From contig NZ_CP016359.1 of assembly GCF_001951155.1 (NCBI RefSeq), forward strand, positions 1,009,001-1,073,000: 64,000 nucleotides of DNA, written 5' to 3'. This stretch comes from Christiangramia flava JLT2011. Lineage in GTDB: Bacteria > Bacteroidota > Bacteroidia > Flavobacteriales > Flavobacteriaceae. The notes beneath the pieces were generated by a model. That model worked only from the letters and a program-made list of their open reading frames with translations. It did no database searches and was not told where the DNA came from. Of this stretch, positions 1-9,518 are shown one piece after another. Positions within the stretch are counted from its first letter, which is position 1; every line of letters begins with the position of its first letter. The position numbers and the translations under genes are program-made.

Positions 1-1
1 G

Positions 2-1258
2 ATGGCTCAACATTTCCGCATAGGAAAAACAGAACTCATCAATAATAAGAAGGTGCGAAGTCTGTTTGATAACCTTAATTTAAAAGGTTTAAATGGCGGG
101 GTGATATATTATGACGGGCAATTTGACGATGCTCGGTTAGCGTTAAATATCGCGCAAACAAGTGTCGAACATGACGCCGTATTACTGAACTATTTTGAGG
201 TCAGTGATCTTATCAAATCAGACGGGAAAGTAGTTGGAGTGATCGCAAAAGATCTGGAGAATAATGAAATTTTTGAGATCAACGCCAATGTTGTTATTAA
301 TGCTACGGGAGTTTTTGCTGATAGTATTTTGGCTCTGGATCACAAGACGGCCAAACCGATCATAAAGGTAAGTCAGGGAATACATTTAGTGCTGAGGAAA
401 GAGTTTTTACCCAGCAGTGATGCCTTAATGATCCCAAAAACATCTGACGGTCGCGTATTATTTGCCGTCCCCTGGAAAGATCACCTACTAGTTGGAACTA
501 CTGATACCCCCATGAAAGTTCCTACGACTCAACCAAAGGCCTTGGAAGAAGAAATTCAGTTTATATTAAAAACTTTGAAAAGTTACCTGGTTGTCCCGCC
601 AACCATTGATGACGTTCTAAGCGTTTTTGCGGGGTTGCGACCTCTTGTAGTCCCAAGAGATACTGATAAAGGGACGAAGGAAATATCCAGAGACCACAAA
701 CTGATCATCGACAAAACAAACCTCATTACTATTACCGGAGGCAAATGGACTACTTATCGAAAAATGGCTGAAGATACCGTAGATGAAGCCATTCAGGTTG
801 GCAATCTTCCTGAAATAAAATGTAAAACGGAAGACCTGAAAATCCATGGATTTACTGAAACAAAAGATATAGAAGATCATTTGGATATCTACGGTAGTGA
901 TGCAACGCAAATTCGAAATCTAGTTAATGAGGACATAAGGTTTCAGCAAAAATTGCATCCGGACTTCCCTCATATACTAGCCGAAGTCATATGGTTCATA
1001 CGTTATGAAATGGCGCGTACAGTAGAAGATATTCTGGCTAGAAGACTGAGAATTTTGTTTCTAAATGCGAAGGCAGCTATTGATTTGGCTCCTGAAATTG
1101 CCGAAATCTTAAGAAAGGAATTGGCTAAGGATTCTAAATGGAAGGATCAACAACTAGCTGATTTTAAATCAATCGCAGCGAATTACCTACCTCGAACACC
1201 TAAGTTAACCACAGCTCTTAATAATAAAATAACTACTAAGCTTAATAATCATGTCTAA
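2..1258 (+). CDS. glpD: Glycerol-3-phosphate dehydrogenase, aerobic, FAD-dependent (N-terminus cut by window edge)
   Basis: Oxidises glycerol-3-phosphate to dihydroxyacetone phosphate, passing electrons through FAD to the quinone pool at the inner membrane. The visible 418 residues begin inside the FAD-dependent oxidoreductase fold ([17 protein letters not shown]) and include [40 protein letters not shown] and the [17 protein letters not shown] segment typical of GlpD, then the C-terminal helical domain. The family is normally about 520-560 residues, so roughly the first 100-140, with the dinucleotide-binding GxGxxG, lie upstream of the window; the internal Met at the edge is not the real start. 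Its 3' end overlaps glpK by 8 bp, which implies one glp transcript. Confidence 0.93.
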   Translation: MAQHFRIGKTELINNKKVRSLFDNLNLKGLNGGVIYYDGQFDDARLALNIAQTSVEHDAVLLNYFEVSDLIKSDGKVVGVIAKDLENNEIFEINANVVINATGVFADSILALDHKTAKPIIKVSQGIHLVLRKEFLPSSDALMIPKTSDGRVLFAVPWKDHLLVGTTDTPMKVPTTQPKALEEEIQFILKTLKSYLVVPPTIDDVLSVFAGLRPLVVPRDTDKGTKEISRDHKLIIDKTNLITITGGKWTTYRKMAEDTVDEAIQVGNLPEIKCKTEDLKIHGFTETKDIEDHLDIYGSDATQIRNLVNEDIRFQQKLHPDFPHILAEVIWFIRYEMARTVEDILARRLRILFLNAKAAIDLAPEIAEILRKELAKDSKWKDQQLADFKSIAANYLPRTPKLTTALNNKITTKLNNHV

Positions 1259-2738
1259 ATACATTTTAGCTTTTGACCAGGGAACCACGAGTTCCAGAGC
1301 AATAATTTTCAACCATCAGGGAAAGGCTATTTCCACCACTCAAAGAGAATTCAAACAAATTTTTCCTAAACCAGGTTGGGTAGAACATGATCCTAATGAA
1401 ATCTGGTCAACACAGATTGGAGTAGCTGCAGAAGCCGTTTCAAAAAGTAAACTAAAATCTGAAGACATTCAAGCCATTGGTATTACCAACCAGCGCGAAA
1501 CAACGGTAGTCTGGGATCGAAACACAGGTGAACCGGTTTATAATGCAATTGTATGGCAGGATAGAAGAACATCTGATTATTGCGATGAACTCAGGGAACA
1601 AGGTTATGAAGATATGGTTAGGAAAAAAACCGGTTTGGTTATCGATGCCTATTTTGTAGCCACAAAGGTTAAATGGATTCTTGACAATATTGAAGGTGCT
1701 CGAAGTAAAGCGGACAATGGAGATTTAATATTCGGAACAATTGATTCCTGGCTGGTTTGGAACCTGACCGGAGGCGAAAGTCATATTACCGATATTACTA
1801 ATGCATCCAGAACCATGCTCTACAACATTCAAACACTTGAATGGGATGATGAGTTATTAAAACTTTTCGAGATTCCCAGTTCAATGTTACCTACCGTAGT
1901 AGAGTCTAGCGGGCCTCTTGCTGTAACTTCAGGAGCAATCTTCTCCAAAAAAATTCCGATAACTGGTATTGCAGGTGATCAGCACGCAGCTCTTTTCGGC
2001 CAGATGTGTCTTAAGCCCGGAATGATCAAAAACACTTATGGGACTGGCTGTTTTATGCTGATGAACATTGGTGAGAAACCCATAGTTTCTGAAAATCGTT
2101 TGGTCACAACCATAGCCTGGAAAATAAACGGTAAGGTTTCGTACGCGCTAGAAGGTAGCATATTTATTGCTGGTGCGGTAGTTCAGTGGCTAAGGGATGG
2201 GATGCAAATGATTTCTTCTGCAAGTGAAATCGAAGATCTCGCCAGTGCGGTAGACAATACAAATGGTGTATATTTCGTTCCGGCCTTTACTGGCTTAGGT
2301 GCCCCCTACTGGAATCAGCACGCCAGAGGCACGATAACTGGTATAACCAGGGGTAGTACAAAAAATCATATTGCCAGAGCTGCTCTGGAAAGTATAGCCT
2401 TTCAGACCTATGATGTTCTAAAAGCTATGGAAGCAGATGCCAATATAGAAATTAAGGAATTAAGAGTTGATGGAGGTGCTACCGAAAACGATTTATTAAT
2501 GCAATTTCAGGCAGATATCCTAAAAACAAAAATTCTTCGATCTCAAACTGCAGAAGTGACTGCCTTAGGGGCTGCATATCTCGCAGGACTTGGTTCGGGG
2601 TACTGGAAAAACATTTCAGAAGTGGAGGAAAAATGGGAAGAAAGTAGAGCCTACAACCCAGAAAACATCAATTTAGAGGAGCTTATAAATGGATGGAAAA
2701 GAGCCATTAAAGCTGCCAATTCATGGTCATCAAATTAG
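1251..2738 (+). CDS. glpK: Glycerol kinase
   Basis: Phosphorylates glycerol with ATP to glycerol-3-phosphate, trapping glycerol that enters through GlpF and feeding GlpD. At 495 residues it has the usual FGGY-kinase length. Visible signatures are the N-terminal phosphate loop [12 protein letters not shown], the [12 protein letters not shown] and AIVWQDRR segments, [14 protein letters not shown], the catalytic region [21 protein letters not shown], and the C-terminal [18 protein letters not shown] nucleotide-binding motif. The ATG lies inside the end of glpD (8 bp overlap), and glpF follows after 6 bp, so the three genes are very likely co-transcribed and translationally coupled. Confidence 0.97.
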   Translation: MSKYILAFDQGTTSSRAIIFNHQGKAISTTQREFKQIFPKPGWVEHDPNEIWSTQIGVAAEAVSKSKLKSEDIQAIGITNQRETTVVWDRNTGEPVYNAIVWQDRRTSDYCDELREQGYEDMVRKKTGLVIDAYFVATKVKWILDNIEGARSKADNGDLIFGTIDSWLVWNLTGGESHITDITNASRTMLYNIQTLEWDDELLKLFEIPSSMLPTVVESSGPLAVTSGAIFSKKIPITGIAGDQHAALFGQMCLKPGMIKNTYGTGCFMLMNIGEKPIVSENRLVTTIAWKINGKVSYALEGSIFIAGAVVQWLRDGMQMISSASEIEDLASAVDNTNGVYFVPAFTGLGAPYWNQHARGTITGITRGSTKNHIARAALESIAFQTYDVLKAMEADANIEIKELRVDGGATENDLLMQFQADILKTKILRSQTAEVTALGAAYLAGLGSGYWKNISEVEEKWEESRAYNPENINLEELINGWKRAIKAANSWSSN

Positions 2739-2744
2739 AAATAT

Positions 2745-3479
2745 ATGTCACAATTTGTTGCAGAGTTTGTTGGAACTCTCTTTTTAATGCTTATTGGCAA
2801 TGGAGTGGTTGCTAATGTTGTTCTTCAAGACACAAAAGGATTCAATAGTGGTTGGATCGTTATAACTACTGGTTGGGCTTTTGCGGTATTCACAGGTGTT
2901 GTAATAGCTGCTCCATACAGCGGAGCACATATAAACCCAGCGGTAACGCTCGGCCTGGCAATTGCCGGGGAATTTTCTTGGGCATTGGTTCCGAAATTTA
3001 TTTTAGCGCAAATGCTAGGAGCGATGGCAGGGAGTTTTATTGTTTGGCTAATGTATAAAGACCATTTCGATCGAACAGAAGACCCCCTCCTAAAGCGAGC
3101 TGTCTTTTGTACCACCCCGGCCATAAGGAATATTAGATCCAACATACTGAGTGAAATCATCGGAACATTCACCTTAATTTTTGTGATCTTCTATGTTACC
3201 GATCCGGTAATGGGTGGCGATACAGAAACTCCAATTGGCATGGGATCTTTAGGAGCTATACCCGTAACTTTTTTGGTATGGGCAATCGGGTTAGCTTTAG
3301 GAGGTACCACGGGGTATGCCATCAACCCCGCGAGAGATCTCGGACCAAGAATTGTTTACTCCATTATTCCCCAAAAAGGCAAGGGAGATAGCGATTGGAG
3401 TTATTCCTGGATTCCTGTAGTGGCGCCAATCCTTGGAGCAACACTGGCTGCAATGATGTATTTGTATTTGGACAATTAA
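2745..3479 (+). CDS. glpF: Glycerol uptake facilitator (aquaglyceroporin)
   Basis: A 244-residue MIP-family channel for facilitated glycerol diffusion across the inner membrane. Both half-helix NPA boxes are present: HINPAVTLG in the first half and YAINPARDLGPR in the second. The Asp after the second NPA (NPARD) marks glycerol facilitators rather than water-specific aquaporins. Six hydrophobic membrane segments can be traced, beginning with FVAEFVGTLFLMLIGNGVV. It closes the glpDKF operon, 6 bp after glpK. Its end overlaps the stop end of the convergent GlpR-type gene by 4 bp, so the two transcripts run into each other. Confidence 0.96.
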   Translation: MSQFVAEFVGTLFLMLIGNGVVANVVLQDTKGFNSGWIVITTGWAFAVFTGVVIAAPYSGAHINPAVTLGLAIAGEFSWALVPKFILAQMLGAMAGSFIVWLMYKDHFDRTEDPLLKRAVFCTTPAIRNIRSNILSEIIGTFTLIFVIFYVTDPVMGGDTETPIGMGSLGAIPVTFLVWAIGLALGGTTGYAINPARDLGPRIVYSIIPQKGKGDSDWSYSWIPVVAPILGATLAAMMYLYLDN

Positions 3480-4237
3480 ACTATTGTAACCTTAATTCCG
3501 AATTCTTCCAGTTCACTTTTAGTGAAATTGGAAATCTTACTGTCGGTAATAATTTCATCTATATTGTCAAAACCGCAGATTCTGCCAAATCCTCGCTTGC
3601 CAAATTTACTGGAATCAGCAAGAACTATGGTCTTCTGCGAAACTTTTATCATTTCACGATTCAATCGTGCTTCCATTACATTCGCGGTCGTAAGTCCAAA
3701 TTCTAAATCGATACCATCTACTCCTAAGAATAATTTAGTACACGAAAAATCATGAAGATTCCCTTCTGCATACATACCAGTTACAGAGGAAGATCTTTTT
3801 CTCAAGATCCCGGCCAATTGGATAACCTCTATTTCCAGATGTTTATTTAGTTCTAAGGCAACATTCAGGGCGCTGGTTATTACGGTTAAGTTTTCCAAAG
3901 GTTTGATACTCTTTGCTAAAGCGAGAACAGTAGTTCCGGAGGCAATCAAAATGGAATCATTGGCAGTAACTAATTTGGCAGCAGCACTACCAATCATCAT
4001 CTTCTCAGATAAATTCATTTTTTCCTTCTCGCTCACATGGCGATCTGTTGCGTAAGGATTATTAAGGGTGGCTCCCCCATGCATCCGATACAGCATCCCT
4101 TTTTCTTCTAAAAATTTTAAATCTTTTCGTATGGTTACAGAAGATACATCCAGCTCATCACATAGCACTTGGCTTTTTACCTGGCCTTCTTGATTAATTT
4201 TATCAATAATTTTTTTATGCCGCTCAACCGTATTCAT
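3476..4237 (-). CDS. glpR: DeoR-family transcriptional repressor, probably the glycerol operon regulator
   Basis: 253 residues. The N-terminal DeoR winged helix (about 1-60) shows ERHKKIIDKINQEGQVKSQVLCDELDVSSVTIRKDLKFLEEKG, with the family pattern S-V-T-I-R-K-D-L. It is followed by the MHGGA hinge and a DeoRC phospho-sugar sensor domain (ILIASGTTVLALAKSI, TVITSALNVALEL, KLFLGVDGID, VLADSSKFG). In this family the ligand is usually a phosphorylated sugar or polyol; glycerol-3-phosphate is inferred from the convergent glpDKF operon. No operator was identified by eye. The gene symbol rests on context as well as family. Confidence 0.82.
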   Translation of the reverse strand: MNTVERHKKIIDKINQEGQVKSQVLCDELDVSSVTIRKDLKFLEEKGMLYRMHGGATLNNPYATDRHVSEKEKMNLSEKMMIGSAAAKLVTANDSILIASGTTVLALAKSIKPLENLTVITSALNVALELNKHLEIEVIQLAGILRKRSSSVTGMYAEGNLHDFSCTKLFLGVDGIDLEFGLTTANVMEARLNREMIKVSQKTIVLADSSKFGKRGFGRICGFDNIDEIITDSKISNFTKSELEEFGIKVTIV

Positions 4238-4616
4238 CTGATTTTAAATTTTTTAGAAATAATTTAGTTACGTAAGTTAATCAATTTTAACTACTTGATT
4301 ATGGAGTTAAATACATCTAGGGAACCTATGTATCATAATAATTCGATTTCCATGGAGCATCATACCTTCAATAGTATATCACAATTCTACCTACTTCCAA
4401 TCAAGCACCATATTCATGATTATACAGATTTTCCCCCATTCTATTATCTAAGATGACAAGGAATAAGATCACAAGCTTGAAAGCCCATTAGATAATCTCA
4501 TAACACCTCTTAGCGTTAGAAAGAAATTAATTACTTACATTGCGCAACGAAATGCTAACTCCCTAGGTCTTCTTTCCCTACAATTACCTGGTATACAAGG
4601 CAAATTAAATCTAATT
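4238..4616. other. Gene-free stretch upstream of the GlpR-type gene
   Basis: AT-rich DNA between the GlpR-type start and the broken small membrane protein. I see no convincing ORF, hairpin or tRNA here. It must hold the promoter of the repressor gene on the minus strand, but no clear TAnnTTTG box was picked out. The stretch 4852-5125 is likewise without a supported gene: a 61-codon plus-strand frame at 4912-5097 has no recognisable domain and is probably chance. Confidence 0.4.
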
Positions 4617-4851
4617 GTGAACTATTCTTTTAAAGAATAAACCTACTTCAATAAGTGATATTACGCGAAAAAAAACCTTTTTATTCATCATTTCCGGTAT
4701 AATACTTTTAATAATTGCCCAGTTATTGAATCGAATATTGAATGCAAATGAATCGTATGATTTTCTAATTGGCCTTCTGGAAGGTTTGGGAATAGGCCTG
4801 ATGATATTTGCAATAATCAGGGGCAGATTTAAAGACAAGACACTCAATTAA
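4617..4851 (+). pseudogene. Broken small two-helix membrane protein (frameshifted start)
   Basis: From 4621 to the TAA at 4849-4851 one frame is open for 76 codons but has no ATG, GTG or TTG near its start. It reads as a credible small membrane protein: a basic N-terminus (ISDITRKKT), a first hydrophobic helix (FLFIISGIILLIIAQLL), a polar turn (NRILNANESYD), a second helix (FLIGLLEGLGIGLMIFAIIRG) and a basic tail. A GTG at 4617 starts a short reading (Val-Asn-Tyr-Ser-Phe-Lys-Glu) in another frame that stops at 4640, and a one-base shift around the A-rich 4632-4642 would join the two. I therefore read it as a small gene inactivated by a frameshift; use of an ATT start cannot be excluded. No family recognised. 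Confidence 0.45.
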
Positions 4852-5125
4852 ATTGCTAGAATAGACAAAGGCCACCCTAATCAAATCGTAATAAAAAAGC
4901 GCCTTCAGGAAGTGTTTCTAAAAAATGGAAAAGGTATTTATTTTCGGAAATTCCTCAACCCAAGTCACTACATCAACAGTATTACATATGGGAGGGTAGC
5001 TTATTATTCAATCATCCAATTGCCCTTTTCTAATAAGTATTTTCTCGGCCTTTCAGTTCTCCATTTTCCAAAATATAATCAAGGTTTGTTGGGGTGATTC
5101 CCATATACATTAGAATATGTACCAA

Positions 5126-5662
5126 TTAGCCATTATTCCTTTTTTCCTTTGAAACCAGGTGATGATCTTTCTTTAATCCAGCAATATGAATAATATTTGA
5201 TATAGTCCTGAATAACATCAATACCACCGTGATCATGGTTCCGCTAAGGATGGAAGAGAACAACAAGCTGCTCCAGTATACAGCCGAGTACCAGTGTAAG
5301 GGAACATTATTTGCACGGGTAATAGGTATATTAAATAGCTGGAACATAATTAGAGCCGCAACCAGCAAAACTGTATCGAATTTTGCAATATCCAATACCT
5401 GATAATAATGATCCTTTTTCAGGCTTGATTCTGTCCCAGTACTTATTCCCAGTAAGGTCAACAACAAAGTTAAAATAGTTGCGGAAGCCAGGATGATGGT
5501 ATTGCAGAGCATGTTCATCCCCTCATGTGAAGCGGTGATTAAATGTTTGGCCTCATAACCAGAAATTCTTCCAAGTAGAAAGACTCCGAGCGCTGTAAAC
5601 AAGGTAGTCACCACCCCTCCATAAATAGCCTTTTTATTTTCTTTTATAATTTGCATTTCCAT
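5126..5662 (-). CDS. Four-helix integral membrane protein of unknown function
   Basis: 178 residues, not assigned to a named family. Four hydrophobic segments are visible: GGVVTTLFTALGVFLLG, CNTIILASATILTLLLTLLGIS, TVLLVAALIMFQLFN and AVYWSSLLFSSILSGTMITVVLMLF. Between the second and third lies a soluble loop (TGTESSLKKDHYYQVLDIAKFD), and both termini are charged. It stands alone on the minus strand, about 250 bp downstream of the end of the kinase/receiver pair. Function cannot be deduced from the sequence; a role linked to the neighbouring signalling genes would be guesswork. Confidence 0.75.
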   Translation of the reverse strand: MEMQIIKENKKAIYGGVVTTLFTALGVFLLGRISGYEAKHLITASHEGMNMLCNTIILASATILTLLLTLLGISTGTESSLKKDHYYQVLDIAKFDTVLLVAALIMFQLFNIPITRANNVPLHWYSAVYWSSLLFSSILSGTMITVVLMLFRTISNIIHIAGLKKDHHLVSKEKRNNG

Positions 5663-5911
5663 ATCAATGAATCGAAAAATTTTCTCAATTTCCTGAGAAT
5701 CTATATCAATGGAGTGCGCTATTCCGGTAATTTTTGATGAAATCTAAACCCTTATGAAAGGTTTAACTCAAATTTCTAAACTCAAACAGGTTGAAAATCA
5801 CTTAAGGTACTGGCTTTAATGATTCAGAATTCAGGTGAAACGAATTTTTTAACCTTAGTTGTAGTTAATAATCCTGGCTTATACCCTGTATTAGATATGT
5901 ACAGAAGGCTT

Positions 5912-6253
5912 TTATAATTGTTTTTCGATACAATTAATCAAGTCTTTAATATCAAAGGGTTTTGCTAAGAATTCATCCGCTCCCTTAAGTTCAAATAAAT
6001 CGGGATGGGCAGACATAACAATTACGGGAAGCTTTTCGGTTCTTTCGTTTGCTTTAAGGCTTTTACAGAGATCCAGGCCATTGCCATCTGGCAGCATATA
6101 GTCTATAAGGTATACATCGGGGAATAAAGTATCGTTTACGCGTTGAAATTCCTTCGCATTCGCAAAACTATGTACTTGGTATCCGTTAATTTCTAATAAT
6201 GATTCTATAAGTTCTCGTATGCTTGAATCATCTTCGACTAGAACTACTTCCAT
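5912..6253 (-). CDS. Single-domain response regulator (receiver only)
   Basis: 113 residues forming just a CheY-like receiver. Acidic pocket residues E7, D8 and D9 (LVEDDSS), the phospho-acceptor D51 in YLIDYMLPDG, S81 in VMSAH and the conserved K98 in LAKPF are all present. There is no DNA-binding or enzymatic output domain. It starts at the base after the stop codon of the upstream histidine kinase, so it is almost certainly that kinase's partner, passing phosphate on by protein contact or acting as a phosphate sink. The final output of the pathway is not visible here. Confidence 0.92.
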   Translation of the reverse strand: MEVVLVEDDSSIRELIESLLEINGYQVHSFANAKEFQRVNDTLFPDVYLIDYMLPDGNGLDLCKSLKANERTEKLPVIVMSAHPDLFELKGADEFLAKPFDIKDLINCIEKQL

Positions 6254-8605
6254 TTAATTCAATTTAGTTATGTCATTATTTGTTTCCTTAAAGTCATCAA
6301 CATAAGGCAGAGTGAAATAAAATTCTGAGCCAGAACCTGGTGGTTTGCGGTATCCAATTTCCCCTTTATGCCTTTTAATAATTTCTTTAGACAAGTAAAG
6401 TCCTATACCTAGGCCACCAATACCAGTAGAGTTTTCTGCACGATAGAAGCGATCAAATAAAAATTTTTGATGTTCTTCTTTCACTCCTATTCCGTAATCA
6501 CGAACTGAAACAATAATACTATCAACAGATTTTGTAGCGGTTATTTCGATAGTATTCGAAAAAGGAGAATATTTAATGGCATTAGAAATTAAATTGATAA
6601 TTACCTGTTCGATGCGCTGAGCATCACCAAATACCAGAAGTTCCTGTTGAACATCAAATAAAATTTCATGGGAAGGATGAGTATATTTGAAATTGGCAAC
6701 TACATCAATTATAACCTTATTTAAATCGAAAATTCTCTTTTTAAAATCCAGTCGCCCACTGTCCAAACGAGACATATTTAGGAGATCATCTACTAAACCA
6801 TTTAACCGTTCCACCTGGGTTAAAGACTTATCAATAAAGCCGTCAGTTGCGGGATTTTGATTAGTATGTTGTAGTAATTGAAGATATCCTTTTAAGGAAG
6901 TAAGAGGAGTTTTCAATTCATGACTGGCAACGGCAATGAACTCATCTTTCTTTGCATTGAGTTGTTTTATTTTTTCAAATAAATAGGAATTTTGAAGGGT
7001 TGCAGAAACCTGGCTAGCAATATTTCGAATTAACAAAAGATCCTGCGAACGATAATAATCGGGTTGATTACTACAGAAAATAAATCCACCTCCCGCAGCA
7101 TGATGCTCTGATGATAATGGCAATACCATGAAATTACTAGATCCTAAAAGAGAATGCAGCTTCTCATAAATCGATTTTCTTTTATTTAAAATTTCAACTT
7201 CATCATTCAGATTAAAAATTAAGGATTGTGCATTCGACTTTGGAACTATATCCTTAAATCTTGAAACACCTATATCTTCTAAAAAGTGCTTACTTCTGCC
7301 AGACACTGCCGCGTAACTATGCACCTTATGTCTTGATTTCACCTCATAAAAAAACATTACCAATTGAGAATTGGTCAATCTATAGGTGGTATCTACAATC
7401 CATTGCAATACTTCCTTAAAATCGTTTTTTTCTGAAATTGATTTCCCAATTGAATTCAGTATTTCTAAATTCCTGTTATATTTCTCCAGGGCTTTCTGAT
7501 ATTCCACCTGTTGTGTGATATCCCGTGCTACTTTCGAGGCTCCCACAATTTCTCCTTTATGGTTTTTCAATGGGGATACCGTAATGGAAACCGTTATATC
7601 CCTGCCTGATTTATGCTTTCGAACTGTTTCGAAATGATCAATCTTTTCACCTTTTCTTATTTTGGAAAGAATTTCAACTTCCTCGGAGAGCTTGTTTTCA
7701 GGAATCAGCATGGTTATTGAATTTCCGATGGCCTCCTGCTCTGTATAACCAAATATTTTTTGCGCCCCTTTATTCCAGCTAATTATGATGCTGTCCAGAT
7801 TTTTGCTAATAATAGCATCATCCGAAGACTCTACGATTGCGGAAAGAATTTCTTTCTTTTCATGACTAGAAATATGCTCGCTAATATCCCTGGCCACTTT
7901 GGATGCTCCAATGACTTTTCCATGAACATTTTTGATTGGAGAGATATTCAGTTCGATCGCTATTGGTTTACCATCCTTATTTAACCTTATCGTTTCAAAA
8001 TGGTCAATCCTTTGCCCACTTTTCAACTGAGAAATGATCACATCCTCCTCGTGAAGTCGTGAGTTTGGGAATAACATAGTGATAGGTTTTCCTATTGCTT
8101 CTTTTTCCGAATACCCAAAAATCCTTTCGGCAGCCTGATTCCAGCTGGTAATCTTCCCCTGTAAATCTTTTGTAATTATAGCGTCGTCGGAGGTCTCAAT
8201 TATGGTCGAAAGGCTGGCATTTTTTATATTATTCACTCGGAATTCCGTAAAATCAAGCATATAAAAATACCCCCCGACCAGGTCAGATTTGTTGAAGGAT
8301 GGCTGAGCAACCAGAAGAATATATTTAAGGCTACCATTAGGTTGTTCTACTCGCAATTCCGTCCTAGTATCGAACGCTGACTTTTGAAGTATTTGTGCCG
8401 CTGGATGCTCCGCTTTTTGTACCGGCGTTCCATCGTAATAATATTCTTTTAAAGCTCCGGACCATAGATCATCCGCAAGATTTGGCTCCCGTCCCCATAC
8501 ATTTTTTGCGGCATCATTATAGCTTATTATTTTGCCATTTATATCGCAGTGGTAGTACGGGATCGGTGAACATTTCAGTATTTCTGCACTTGGTTCAAAC
8601 TCCAT
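6254..8605 (-). CDS. Multi-PAS, GAF-containing sensor histidine kinase
   Basis: 783 residues, with no transmembrane segment seen, so probably cytoplasmic. Order: a PAS domain (about 1-115), two further PAS/PAC units that are near repeats of each other (about 125-245 and 250-370, each with ETSDDAII or ESSDDAII, WNQAAERIFGYSEKEAIG and IGASKVARDI), a GAF-like domain (about 385-540), then HisKA with H-box ASHELKTPLTSLKGYLQLL and HATPase_c with N-box NLISNAIKYSP, G1 DYGIGV, F-box FDRFYRA and G2 GLGIGLYLSKEI. The ligand is unknown; PAS plus GAF often bind small molecules, haem or flavin. The gene directly abuts its receiver partner downstream. Confidence 0.94.
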   Translation of the reverse strand: MEFEPSAEILKCSPIPYYHCDINGKIISYNDAAKNVWGREPNLADDLWSGALKEYYYDGTPVQKAEHPAAQILQKSAFDTRTELRVEQPNGSLKYILLVAQPSFNKSDLVGGYFYMLDFTEFRVNNIKNASLSTIIETSDDAIITKDLQGKITSWNQAAERIFGYSEKEAIGKPITMLFPNSRLHEEDVIISQLKSGQRIDHFETIRLNKDGKPIAIELNISPIKNVHGKVIGASKVARDISEHISSHEKKEILSAIVESSDDAIISKNLDSIIISWNKGAQKIFGYTEQEAIGNSITMLIPENKLSEEVEILSKIRKGEKIDHFETVRKHKSGRDITVSITVSPLKNHKGEIVGASKVARDITQQVEYQKALEKYNRNLEILNSIGKSISEKNDFKEVLQWIVDTTYRLTNSQLVMFFYEVKSRHKVHSYAAVSGRSKHFLEDIGVSRFKDIVPKSNAQSLIFNLNDEVEILNKRKSIYEKLHSLLGSSNFMVLPLSSEHHAAGGGFIFCSNQPDYYRSQDLLLIRNIASQVSATLQNSYLFEKIKQLNAKKDEFIAVASHELKTPLTSLKGYLQLLQHTNQNPATDGFIDKSLTQVERLNGLVDDLLNMSRLDSGRLDFKKRIFDLNKVIIDVVANFKYTHPSHEILFDVQQELLVFGDAQRIEQVIINLISNAIKYSPFSNTIEITATKSVDSIIVSVRDYGIGVKEEHQKFLFDRFYRAENSTGIGGLGIGLYLSKEIIKRHKGEIGYRKPPGSGSEFYFTLPYVDDFKETNNDITKLN

Positions 8606-8907
8606 CTTCAGAAAATCATATTTAGAAATCGAATTTTTTAAGGTTAAACAAATATTAAAAATTGTCTTAAGAGTTGTTGATCCAAATACATAATTAATAT
8701 GGGTTTAACAAAAATTTACAACGATCCAGCTATAGCTACAAAGGCAGCTATAAAAGCGCTGTAACCAATGAATCATAAATTTTTTCGATATTCTAAAATT
8801 CAGTCAGTTTACCTGTTATTCCTCTCGAAGTACTTCACCCGTATAAGAAAAGTCCATCATATATATAAGTTTTAGTATTTTTAAACTTCGATTGTTCAAT
8901 ATAACTG
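8606..8907. other. Divergent intergenic region between the kinase and the cupin gene
   Basis: About 300 bp of AT-rich DNA separating two divergent genes, so it should carry promoters in both directions. No credible ORF and no strong hairpin are visible, and I could not place a confident Bacteroidota -33/-7 pair. Confidence 0.4.
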
Positions 8908-9393
8908 ATGACACCTATGAAGCTACTAATCAGATTGATCCTCTTTACTTTGCCAACTATGGTAATAGCTCAAAGTTCAGAATATAGTATTTCAAGTTAT
9001 AAAGAAGAAGGCACCAAGGCGCCGAATGTTCATTACATTGGTGAAGCCTGGCTTCATCCGATTCTACATGATGATGATGATTTTAATTATAACATTACAA
9101 AAGCAAAATTTAAGGCGAATTCTACGTTAGATTGGCATAAACATTCGTCGGTCCAGATTCTGATAATTGTAGAGGGCGAAGCCTATTACCAGGAAAGAGA
9201 TAAATCTCCGGTAATTTTAAGAACAGGAGATATTATTCGATGCGATAAAAATATTGAGCACTGGCATTCCTCGACAAAAAATTCTAATGTTACCTATTTG
9301 GCCATATATAGCGGCAAAGAACCTACGGAATGGACAGCCGTACTTACTCAGGATGAGTATGATAAAGTAGCTAAAACGCTCAGCACGAATTAA
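8908..9393 (+). CDS. Secreted cupin-domain protein
   Basis: 161 residues with a signal peptide (LLIRLILFTLPTMVIAQ, cleavage expected after the Ala before Gln), so exported. The body is one cupin: motif 1 is LDWHKHSSVQILIIVEGEAYYQ with two metal-ligand His, and motif 2 is LRTGDIIRCDKNIEHWHSS with a further His. This resembles the small quercetinase/pirin-like periplasmic cupins that bind one metal ion, but the substrate is unknown. A second ATG three codons in (8917) is an equally plausible start and gives a more typical signal peptide. It stands alone, divergent from the PAS kinase. Confidence 0.82.
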   Translation: MTPMKLLIRLILFTLPTMVIAQSSEYSISSYKEEGTKAPNVHYIGEAWLHPILHDDDDFNYNITKAKFKANSTLDWHKHSSVQILIIVEGEAYYQERDKSPVILRTGDIIRCDKNIEHWHSSTKNSNVTYLAIYSGKEPTEWTAVLTQDEYDKVAKTLSTN

Positions 9394-9518
9394 AATTGCG
9401 CCAAGATTTTCGTGCCGAGTTACACTAAAAATGAATGCGAAAAAATTGGCTCAGCCTAATCATTTATCAATGTATTTACAATTGTTACATGGTTGAACAC
9501 TATTAAACTGCCAACCAA

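Noticed and set aside
4611..4847. 78-codon minus-strand frame
   Set aside because: It lies opposite a more protein-like plus-strand reading with two membrane helices, and its own product is basic and featureless.
4912..5097. 61-codon plus-strand frame
   Set aside because: No domain, signal or conserved style; isolated in AT-rich DNA.
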